Assembly: GCF_037975245.1 (NCBI RefSeq)
Contig: NC_092565.1
Coordinates: forward strand, 8,276,499-8,340,498
Origin: Apostichopus japonicus
Lineage: Eukaryota; Echinodermata; Holothuroidea; Aspidochirotida; Stichopodidae
Direction of reading: 5' to 3'
Length of the DNA stretch: 64,000 nt
The position numbers and the translations under genes were made by a program. Below the pieces are notes generated by a model that searched no databases, was not told where the DNA came from, and was given only the letters and a program-made list of their open reading frames with translations. Positions 47,823-60,400 of the stretch are shown here, piece after piece. Position 1 is the first letter of the stretch. Every line of letters starts with the position of its first letter.

Positions 47823-50800
47823 TCAGACTCTATGTTTAAAGCTTGCCCGAAATGGCGATACTGTACTGGTTTCCGTGAATCGAACGGATTTTTTACGATG
47901 TAAGTTGGATCTGCATAACACTATCGTTACAAACGCTCTTCGAAAATCTCTGTTGAAACATGTGTATATGCATGGATTTACTGCGGAGGATGCATAACCT
48001 AACCAGGTTAAGACAAAAAATACGTTATCGGGTATGTTGCAATTGGGGCAGAACCCGTTGATCAGATGCATCACGAAGAACGGTAACCAGAGCACAATGA
48101 AACACACAAACACAACCACCAGTGTTTTGGCAGCCCGCCTTTCCCGTTTGTTTGAGTGGAAGTTCCGTCGAGTTTGTTTGGATGGCTTGACGGCCTCTAC
48201 TGTCGTACTTCCGTATCCAGACCTGCCACCATAACTATGATCAGTTCGGAAGGTGATTTTCATCGCCAACATACCGGACTTTGTCCGAACCTTCGATGGA
48301 CTCTCATCTTCTCCAACACCTTCACTACTGGCTTGTATTCCGTTAGTTCTCGAAACAGAATTTGTCATTTCTAAATGAGATTTGCGTTTGTGAAGTTTAC
48401 GAACTGCTCGGAAATCGACAATGATCATTACAGTTAGAGGCACGTAAAACGAACACATGGAGGAATACACGATGAAAGTCCTATCGAAGAAACCACATTG
48501 GCTGCCATCGTCTGTTAAGTTATATTCAGGATGGATAATACCCTGCACTGCGAGCGGCAGACTAACAGCGATGGCGACCGCCCAAACTGGTATTATCGTC
48601 CCAAGAATTCTAGACCGCGAATTGACTCGCTCTCTGGAGTAAAGTAATGGAAATGTAACAGCTAAGTATCTGTTAACTGCGATCGCGCATAAGTGAATAA
48701 TGGAAGCTGTACAGAGCATGACGTCAAGAGATAAATGCGCAACACAAAGGAAGAGCCCGAGTCCCCATTTCTGTCGGATCTGCAAAAAAAAAAAAAAAAA
48801 AATAGTTCATAAAATGTTCAATTGTTTGAAGAGGATGAAACGTTTTTAAATACATTCGGTATTTGTATAGCAATCATGCCGTGCGCGTGCATCGTTATAT
48901 ATGCGTTAACGTTTTCCTTATTTATCGCAGATAATGATCAGAAAATTGAAAGCACCACTCAGCCAAACTTGACCTAATTTATAGACTTTGAGAGAGAAAA
49001 GACATTTGAAAATTATCCCAAGTCCCGAAATTTGAAGCAGTAGATACATTGTTGTGACGTCATAGATTGGTAATAGACGAAGTTTTCTCTGAACTTGAAA
49101 GAGCTAAATGGGTCAAACATGTCAACCCTAGCTCAATGACACAAACTCGCGTATCATGATTTTACCACCGTTCCCCTAAATTATAATTACATGTTGAACG
49201 AAGTCTGAAGGTGAACTGTAACATACTGGAAATAGTTGGAATTTGACGAGTGTGGTTTATTTGATGACTGGTATTCTTTAATGGCGGTAAAAAGGTTGAA
49301 AACAATGTAAATTACAAGGTACACTGTAACTACGGTTAAAGACTGGCATATACAGTAACGATTCTAAAGAAACTCTGTGTTGTGTAAATGTGTGCAAAAT
49401 TGACGATATCGCTGGGTTTTTTTATAGCAATGACCCCACATCGTCACACTGTTAGCATATCCATATGTAGGTGTTATCCAAATTTATATTGTCACATGCT
49501 CTATATATAATTTTGGCGATTAATTGTTTACATATTTGGTTAATTAGATTGTTGCATATGCACGCTATATCAGGCACAACAACTTTGAATCTTCTCAGAC
49601 AAACGATTGAAATGTGAAGCTATTTAGTATCTATTCGCTTTTCAAGAGAATCAATATACTGACACACAGGAACGTAGCTGGAAATTTGAAAGGGGAGGGG
49701 GGAGCAGAATTTTAAAGAAGAACTTCTCACAAGGGGAGCATTATTACACGCCATGATGTACAAAAGAAACTTTTTGCCCAAAATGCCTTCCACGTTGCAG
49801 GAAATAAATAATAATAATAAGAGATTTGTATTACGTAGCAGACGAACTTTCACAAGGGGATAGATTGAGAAGGGTCGCTTAGCTTCCTTCAACCTGAAAA
49901 GAGGGCTTAAATGATATTTCCTGCCTTTAGTTATTTTTGGGGGTACTCAAGGGGGGTGGGAGCGATCGCTCCCATTGCTACCCCCTCCCCCCTGGTTACG
50001 TCCATGCTGACACAACGCCAGCATCACGGGGTCACATAAGACTAGTGTATCAGTACAGTGAAAATATTTGAAAGTGAAACCTTCAAGTACATTTTGCATT
50101 TGGTATACAGACATCCTTACCAACACTCTTAGTAAAATTAGAATTGTCTGAACTCATGAATATTAATGAGGAAGTTATTAACTAATTGCATTTCCATTTT
50201 GAACCTTTCGTTCTTCAGACACAATTTGGGCTCACGGGTTTACAAATGTAAGACCTTAAACAACATAATTATATACTTACTATATACTGTAAATTCATTT
50301 ATAATGTAAAAATTTAATTTACAAGTCAATCTTCTGACGTAAATGGCAAATCTTTGACAAAATTTATTGAAACAAAAACCGCTGAGCTTTGCTCTCCAGA
50401 ATCAAACTAAAAGTTCAGACGGATGTTGTAGTTAATTTCTCTAAATGTTTAAATCATATCATGTTCCAACATTCAACAACTTCTTTCAAAACTTTTCAGA
50501 AGAGCCATATATGAAGTTGCCGTCCTGCAGACTCCGGACGTTCTCCTGATAAGATAATCGTGATGCGCATTTTTTCCATTCATGATTTTCTTCAATACAT
50601 TTGTGACGTTGACATTTGAGATGAACCGATATCTATTGATACATTCATTATATGGGTTCGCACGAACAATTCAACACAGACCACATATATAGATACATTG
50701 GATCGTAATATGAAACTATACCGGTATTATATACGTCGCTAGTGTACGAGCGATATTCAGGTCCGGAGAGCTTCGTATCTTGGATTTGCAAAGTCGTTCG

Positions 50801-53800
50801 GGAATGAAATTAGCCTCACAGTCTTATTGCTGGCAGAGCGTGAACGAAAGTCATGACGTCATACTTCCTTTTACTTTCCTCTAAATTTGTCAGATGAAGA
50901 CAGAAACATTTCAGTACAACACATGATTTCCCTAATATGTTTGAACAGAGATATTAAGAGCATATCAGCTCACTATTTGAGATTGGGTGGTGGGTCTAAA
51001 AGAGAGGGTAAGGTAGATCCCTCAACGAAGTAACTGCTGTGACGCAAACATGCAGTTCATAAACCATGATTTATTGTTTTGATGTTAGTTTATGACATAA
51101 AGCATCGCAATTTTTAACATAGCTTTAATGGGCACGGTTACTAAAACAATACAGTCCCAAATTAGCGGGGATCCAAACAATAATTAGCATCGCTCTTATA
51201 TATGTATTGTCTATCAAACACATTCAGAAGATTGGTTTCTCATTGATTCTTTAACATGTAAAGCAAATGTGGGCAAAATGCGGCACTCGAGCGAAAGTCT
51301 GCAGCCGCGAAAAGATTTCAAAAACCTTAGTAATGCGGTCTGCGGAACCTTGTAATATTTTATATTATATAAGGTTAACCTGTGCATGATGGAATATATC
51401 AACATGGCAGATAGGTAATATACCAGCTAGATTTTCAGTCTTTTATTACATTTGTCACGGGACAAACGGGGTTGGGTAGACAGATTTACTGTAATTATAT
51501 ATATGTATATGTATATATATATATGAATATATATATATATACATACATATATACAATCAGGAAAATAATCACGTGACCCGAAATTATTTAAACCAACTCT
51601 TCTTTATTTAAAGAGCGTTTCGAAATTATTATTGTTTCGTATATTAAAACGAAGTCCATACCATCAGAAACAAAGACAAGATGACCTATTTACTAACGTA
51701 TCCCGACACATACGAAAACGAAAGGGGAAAAAAAAAAGAACTGTTTGTCTAATCTTTACATGATGAAATTAAAAGTCAACCAGGGCTGAACAAGTGCCCT
51801 ATTTTAGTCGTTCAAAGAGCAGTTTAATTTCATTACACATTAAAATACAAGTGACAAACTTTTTTTAGGTTAATAACTACCGAGACGTTTGCGACTATCG
51901 GCAAGAGCAAACTTTCAAAGAAAACGGGAGAAATCAGAAGAAAATAAATATTATATCTCGGCCAGTTATTTTTGTATCGAATGTGAGTGCAATCACCGTA
52001 CATAGATGTTACACATAGGCCTATATGATAACATACATGCGAACAGGACAGGCTCCGTATGTAAGAATTATCACAAACGAATACCCATGAGTAATCACAT
52101 GCTTACATGGTATAGGCTCGTGTAATCATATACGAATACCCGAGGGTGATAACCTACTTACATGGTAGGCTCGTGTAATCATATACGGATACCTGTGTGT
52201 GATAACATATACTTACATGGTAGGCTCGTGTAATCATAGACGGATACCCGTGTGTGATAACAAACTTACATGGTAGGCTCGTGTAATCATAGACGGATAC
52301 CCGTGTGTGATAACCTACTTACATGGTAGGCTCGTGTAATCATAAACGGATACCCGTGTGTGATAACATACTTCCATGGTAGGCTCGTGTAATCATAAAC
52401 GAATACCCGTGTGTGTTAACATATATGGTAGGCTCGTGTAATCATATACGGATACCCGTGTGTGATAACATACTTACATGGTAGGCTCGTGTAATCATAA
52501 ACGGATACCCGTGTGTGATAACCTACTTACATGGTAGGCTCGTGTAATCATAAACGGATACCCGTGTGTGATAACCTACTTACATGGTAGGCTCGTGTAA
52601 TCATAAACGGATACCCGTGTGTGATAACATACTTCCATGGTAGGCTCGTGTAATCATAAACGAATACCCGTGTGTGATAACATACATGGTAGGCGCGTGT
52701 AATCATATACGGATACCCGTGTGTGATAACATACATACATGGTAGGCTCGTGTAATCATAAACAGATACCCATGAGTAGTCACATGCTTACATGATATAG
52801 GCTCGTGTAATCATAAACGGATACCCGTGTGTGATAACCTACTAACATGGTAGGCTCGTGTAATCATTAACGGATACCCGTGTGTGATAACATACATGGT
52901 AGGCTCGTGTAATCATAAACGGACACCCGTGTGTGATAACAAACTTCCATGGTAGGCTCATGTAATCATAAACGGACACCCGTGTGTGATAACCTACTTA
53001 CATGGTAGGCTCGTGTAATCATATACGGATACCCGTGTGTGATAACATACATGGTAGGCTCGTGTAATCATATATGGACACCCGTGTGTGATAACATGCT
53101 TACATGGTATAGGCTCGTGTAATCATAAACGAATACCCGTGTGTGATAACATACATGGTAGGCGCGTGTAATCATATACGGATACCCGTGTGTGATAACA
53201 TACATACATGGTAGGCTCGTGTAATCATAAACAGATACCCATGAGTAGTCACATGCTTACATGATATAGGCTCGTGTAATCATAAACGGATACCCGTGTG
53301 TGATAACCTACTAACATGGTAGGCTCGTGTAATCATTAACGGATACCCGTGTGTGATAACATACATGGTAGGCTCGTGTAATCATAAACGGACACCCGTG
53401 TGTGATAACAAACTTCCATGGTAGGCTCATGTAATCATAAACGGACACCCGTGTGTGATAACCTACTTACATGGTAGGCTCGTGTAATCATATACGGATA
53501 CCCGTGTGTGATAACATACATGGTAGGCTCGTGTAATCATATATGGACACCCGTGTGTGATAACATGCTTACATGGTATAGGCTCGTGTAATCATAAACG
53601 AAAACCCGTGTGTGATAACATACATGTTAGGCTCGTGTAATCATAAACGGATACCCGTGTGTGATAACATACATGGTAGGCTCGTGTAATCATATACGGA
53701 TACTCGTGTGTGATAACATACTTACATGGTAGGCTCGTGTTATCATAAACGGATACCCGTGTGTGATAACATGCTTACATGTAGGGGTCAGGTAGGGGGG

Positions 53801-54410
53801 AGGGGTGGTAATGACGTGCGATGGATTGTTCGGCTTCAGTTGTATACGCAAAACTTTGAAATGCCTTCCAAAGAATGTCCATAGTTATGAAGCAAAATAA
53901 ATCGCACTCGTTCTGTGTGACAACTGCGACAATGTATGGCCCAATCTACTGAGCCAGAGAAATCAATGCACGTGCGTTTAGTAATATGTTCCGATCCAAC
54001 TCAACCAATATCTTAGCTACTTGGAACTTCATCGGGTTTAAAAGCTAAATTTTACCATTAACCAAACAAAGCCTATTACGAAGACGGCTAACAGCTTTCC
54101 GTTCTGATCAATAAGGAGAGTGCAAAATATTAATATAGCCCTACGTTAACAAAGTGCGAAATATCTCACAGCTCAAATGTTGACATCAATCACAGCCTCA
54201 CCGTGAAAGTAATTCTACAAACGGGTTTAATTTAATATCTGAAACAAGCAGTAGCAAACAGATCGAATGTCATCTCTGCATTATCATATTGGTGGAGTTC
54301 AAGGTGCTTGTTATCGATAATAAGATCAATTAACCAAGTCTCCAGGAGAGATATAATTAATAGTAGCATATCGTAACATAATTGAAAGGGACTCAGTAGT
54401 CTCAGCTAAT

Positions 54411-54456
<46 letters not shown>

Positions 54457-57400
54457 TATATATATACAAATATATATATATATACAAATATATATATATA
54501 TCTTCAGCGCTTTATATGTATTATATTGGTCGTACAGTAACTACCATTCACGAATCCATACAACTTTGTTCTGTTTGCGATATTCAGCGAAAATACGGTA
54601 ACAATTCACAGATGTTAAATAATGAAATCATGCTTACAGAAATAGAAATATGTCTTTCGTTTGAGAAGATTGGAACTAGGACGGTCAGTGGGTGTCATAC
54701 AGTTTATATAGTTCTTGGGACAAATTGCAAGAACCATAGGGGAGGGAAGCGAGCAAGATTTGTTCACAACGCTAATTTGATGTAATATATTATACTCTCC
54801 TCTTATACCTCGTGTGGAATTTCTTAGCTGCACTTATGAGATGCTGAAGCCAGAGCAAAATTTAGAGTTCTCTACTTCCGAGTCCCAGCCCAGTCGAGTC
54901 TAATAACCTCAGAGTAAGAGCTGAGTCCGAATCCAGAATAACATTCTTACACGCGGCATACATACACGTATTAATTATCAAAGCTGTATGTAGAAAAGGT
55001 ACAGTAGCATTCTTACACAGACTAATTTATACAATGAATATTTTCTTCTAACTCATTAAAGATTAACTATTACGTAATGTTTTGACACAGAAGTACAAAA
55101 CTTACTAGAACAATGTAAGCGATGGTTATTATGATAGCAGGTCACGCATATAATGCTTTTCATTTGTGGGGAATTAATTAGCATATATATATATTGATAT
55201 ATGAATTGTAATGTTTGATTAGGATTTTCTAATGAAAGATTTTGTCCGGCTTTGTGACAAAAATAAAGTTTGTCATGTATCTCAAGTAGGCGTATTATTA
55301 TTATGAAAAGTGATGAGAATCTCCATAGTTAGTCATAATGTCAAGTTTATTATACGGCGTCCCTTTCGTTAGAAGCTGATGTACACGTTAACATTTTAAT
55401 ATATTATTTCATACACAACTAGAATTGAGTATGGGCCATAGCTACAAGTTTTATTCGTGTATTCAGCAGATGTTTCATCAAAACGCTCGCACAATCGCAT
55501 CCGAATGAGGTTGCAAAAATCGAATATTATTTTCACCATAAAGCGTATACTTGTCAAATTAATATTGATTAGATTCCCCGGAGAGTTTGGAGTGTTTTGA
55601 AGATTATTACGTCTTGAATATATTACCAAACCAGGTGAAACTACAATAGACTGCAGAATGTTGAGCAGCTAGGGTGACAACAAAAACCGTTTCCCAAAAT
55701 TACAAAAGAGACCACATACACATTGGGATAGTATCAGTACTCTTATGATATGAAAGGGCATCGATTGGGACCTTTAAATTTGATAATTATGGGCGACATA
55801 TTCTGCTAATTTTATGTCAGACCATTAGGACAACTCAGCTGCAATCTATAGCAATTGGTTTAATATAACTAGCATCGGCAATACTATAGTGTAAGTAGGG
55901 TCAACTCGCCCATCATCTATAGTATTTGATGCAGTACAACGACAGTGTAAGGAATTGAAGCCAATCTTTGATTATAACTTATTATATTAACATGAAATAT
56001 ACCTACAACAGTAAAAGACATCCCAATTACGTTTCAAGCACTGATGCTCTGGCGCGGTTAAATTGAATGCGGTTTTATGGTCGGCAAGGGGAGCGGTTAG
56101 GGGTGGGGGTGGTGCTGGTACATAGTCGAGATATCGGTATGGCCGTACCATGTACTAGTCCGGAAACACTCTATACCACAATTAATAATACCACAACGAT
56201 ACCAAATATGAACAGCCTTTGTGTAATTGTGTGGATGGTGAGAATAATACCATACAACAGCACAACAGCAACAGCATGTGTAACGTTATTATGTTTACTT
56301 TTAAGTAGCTCTGTAAGTAATTCATAATATTTATTGTTTTTCAAATAAGGCAGTAATACGGGCATATATAGTAGATATTGAGTATTTAACAGGTAGGGTG
56401 GACATGTAGGTGTAAGGGCAGATCGCTGCCTACAGTGGCTTAAAAGGGACATAGGAAATTTTGACTTTATGAGGTCAAAAGTTCAATTTTTGAGATAAAA
56501 ATTGTGATTTTGAAGTCAACATTTTTAGATAAAAAGTCATATTTTGTTTAGATAAATAGTCCAAATTTGAGATAAAAAGTCAACATTTTTTCATTATATG
56601 CTCTAATGACAATGAAGGGGACTTCAATGCGAATTAATGGACCGCACAGTTGTGACTAACATTACGATTATGATTTGGAGCTGAACGTTGATTGATGAAA
56701 TACACGTTCTGTTGTAGCTACCTCCACTCTGTTCTAGCTCGACTCTGTCGTAGCTCCACTCTGTTCCAGCTCCAGTCTCTTCTAGCTCCACTTTGGTCCA
56801 GTTCTACTCTGTTCTAGCTCTACTCTGTCGTAGCTCAACCCTGTCGTAGCTCCACTCTGCCGTAGCTCCACTCTGTTCTAGCTCCACTCTGTCGAAGCTC
56901 CACTCTGGTCCAGTTCTACTCTGTTTAAGCTCAACTCTGTCGTAGCTCCACTCTGTTTGTAGCTCCACTCTGTTGTAGCTCCACGCTGTGTTAGCTCTAC
57001 TCTGTTCTAGCTCCACTCTGTCGTAGCTCCACTCTGCCGTAGCTTCACTCTGATTTAGTTCCACTCTGCCGAAGCTCCACTCTGGTCCAGTTCTACTCTG
57101 TTCTTGCTCCACTCTGTTGTAGCTTCACTCTGGTGTAGCTCCACTCTGTTGTAGCTCCACTATGTAATTCTAGCTCTACTCTGTTCTAGCTCCACTCTGT
57201 CGTAGCTCCACTCTGCCGTAGCTTCACTCTGTTTTAGCTCCACTCTGCCGAAGCTCCACTCTGTTCCAGTTCTACTCTGTTTTCGCTCCACTCTGTCGTA
57301 GCTCCACTCTGTTCAGGCTCCACTCTGTTGTAGCTCCACCCTCCTGGATGCTCGTTTAGGTGTCAGCTTTAGCCAAATCCCGGCGTCAGACAATATCTAT

Positions 57401-60400
57401 ATTCGCACTGTTTAATCGAAGTTATTTTAATTCCGAAATTGTATTACCTATGAAATAACTTGTGTGTCAGATAAATTCGGAAGATGCAACACTTAGAAGC
57501 CATCACGGCCAAAGAAGTGTCAACGTCTTCCGCAGCCTACGACGAATACATGTGATTTGACCATGATCCTGTGAATCAGTGTAATGATACCACGCTGCGA
57601 AAGGAACTCGGGGAAGAAACTGACCATGATATTTCAAGTTCTCGCTTTCACCTCGCCATCAGCAAACATGTTAATGACACTCCTCTCAGTGTGCCATTTA
57701 AACAGTGTATGCAAAACAACTGTGAAAGCAAAGGGTACTACGTGTGCTGTATACAAACTGACTTTTTTCTATTCAGTATTTGTTCATATGAACAGAGGGT
57801 AGATTTTTCGTCTTCATTTTTAGCAATGGCTCGTGTTACGAAAAATCGAAAAATGACAGTTGTATTCGTGTTTGCAATCGCTATACCGCAAACAGATTTG
57901 TCAATAGGGAGGTGTGTACTGCCGCGTGACTGAAACATATACTCTGACAGCACATATAATGTGAAAATGTCATTTTGAATATTCAATGATCACACGAACA
58001 GCCAGTATATACTCAAATTTGAGTATCATTGGGTAATATATATAAATTGACATTGACAACTTGTTAAACGAAAGTACAGAGCAGATAAGCAGGTGCAAGA
58101 AACGACACAAGTCTTACATCATTGACGTTTTATGAGCACATCTGCTCATGAATATTGAACTTATTGATGTTATCTGGTAACATTGACAGTTGCACATACA
58201 GACTTCATTAAAGTTGCTAAACGTTGCTACGGATCACAACTCCGACAATTATTTTGACCTGGCCAAGAACGTCGATGCACCTCCAGCCCTTTACATGAAC
58301 ACATGTGACAAGGCACATATCCTACCCCAGAAGGTTGATGTATGAACATCCCTTTACATGGACACATGTGACAAGACACACATCCTAGCCCAGAAGGTTA
58401 ATGCATCAACAGCCCTTTACATGGACACGTGTGACAAGACACACATCCTAGCCCAGATGGTTAATGCATCAACAGCCCTTTACATGGACACATGTGACAA
58501 GGCACACATCCTAGCCCAGAACGTTGAAGTATCAACAGACCTTTACATGGACACATGTGACAAGGCACACATCCTAGCCAAGAGCGTTGATGTATCAACA
58601 GCCCTTTACATGGACACATGTGACAAGGCACACATCCTGGCCAAGAAGGTTGATACCTTTACATGGAAACATGGAACAATAATACTGCCGTGTCAAAGTA
58701 ATGTACATCGAAAACACTCGTGTTCAAAACAATTGTCAGAAACGAATGGAATCAGAGTCTAATCTTAAACTCGTACAATATACTAGCTATATCATCGGAC
58801 ACAGTATCATTTATAGAACCATTATTAAATTATCGTTTAATAGAAACAATACATGAAATCCTAGTTTAGTTTAGTTTAGTAGAAAAAAAGGATCAGGAGG
58901 GACACTTAAGTCCCCATCAAGGACCCTATAGAGAGAGAAAAAAAAACTGAAGACACAGACACTCAGACCCGATTACAATGCTTAAAGTACTTGTCCAAAG
59001 CATTCTTAAACCCATTCACACTACTTGCAAGTACAACTTTCTCAGGCAAACTATTCCACTCATTCACAACCCTATTAGAAAAAAAGTTATGCCGAATATT
59101 AATCCTACTATGCGACTTTTGGAGTTTAAGACAATGACCTCTAGTACAACTACTGTTTGCAAACAAGAAAAAGTCGGTAAAGGATAAATTGTCGAAACCA
59201 TACACAATCTTGAAAACCTGGATCAAGTCCCCACGTAACCTCCTAAGCTCCAGTGTGGTGAGATTCAACAGTTGTAACCGCCTATAATAAGGAACCCTCT
59301 TTAAGGAACTAATCATCCTAGTAGCCCTCCTCTGGACTTTTTCAAGTACTTCCTTATCCTTAGCAAAGTAAGGGTTCCAAGCCTGCACAGCATACTCCAG
59401 ATGAGGCCTAATCCTTTGGATTTCTATTCAAACAATTTAGGTATGAACCGAAATTGTGTGACATTTCTATTTGCTACTAAATCAGTTTTAAGAACTGTGG
59501 TTACTGTACATCCGTCCCTCTGCATCACTTTTTCTCAAATATCATCCTCTCCACCCTTCAAATGGAATGCCTCTTGCTGAGTGACATCTTGACATACCAT
59601 GAGCGTGAATTTGTTGTAATGATCATCATTCACTCTAAGAGAAAGTACGCTTGTCTTCCAAACTATGTTCAAAAGTGGTTAGAACAGATGAACTGAGAAA
59701 ACTCCGACCCGGAATATCTGCTATTTGCAATTATTGTAAGATATTACGAAATAAAACGATTTTGATGAGCCTAATACAAGCATTGACTTCTTGGTAAGAT
59801 AGTAAACAAATTTAAATTTCTTTTATATATCACCTGCCCAAAGAGGTAATGGTAGAAATATGTTGGTAATGTGATCTCAATGTCAATGAGGAAATTATAA
59901 TATAAAAGGGTCAAAGTATTTGAATAAGGTCAAAGTGTGATATCAAACAGTGGACGCTGTATGAGGATAGCGAAGGGACACATGCAGGTCATCATGCGAT
60001 ATCACACAATGTATTATATAGGGGAACAGTATGAATACAAGGGTCATCATGTGATATCACACAATGTACTATATATGGGAACAGTATAAAGACAAGGGTC
60101 ATCACGTGATACCACACAATACATGGAAACAGTATGAGACAAGGGTCATCACGTGATAGCACACAATGTACTATATATGGAAACAGTATAAAGACAAGGG
60201 TCATCACGTCATATCGCGCAATGTACTATAAATAGGAACAGTATAAAGACAAGGGTCATCAAGTCATATCGCGCAATGTACTATATATGGAAACAGTATA
60301 AAGACAAGGATCATCACGTGATATCACACAATGTATTATATATGGGAACAGTATAAAGACAAGGATCATCACGTGATATCACACAATGTATTATATATGG

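Noticed and set aside
52548-52736. 62-codon ITHGYPFMITRAYHV ORF
   Set aside because: By-product of the 53-bp minisatellite.
52015-53785. Regular 53-bp repeat as a CRISPR-like array
   Set aside because: No variable spacers; the unit repeats end to end with point changes and block duplication.
56804-57112. 102-codon Glu/Ser/Arg-rich minus ORF as a protein
   Set aside because: It is a translation of the 16-bp minisatellite, open only because three units are a multiple of three.
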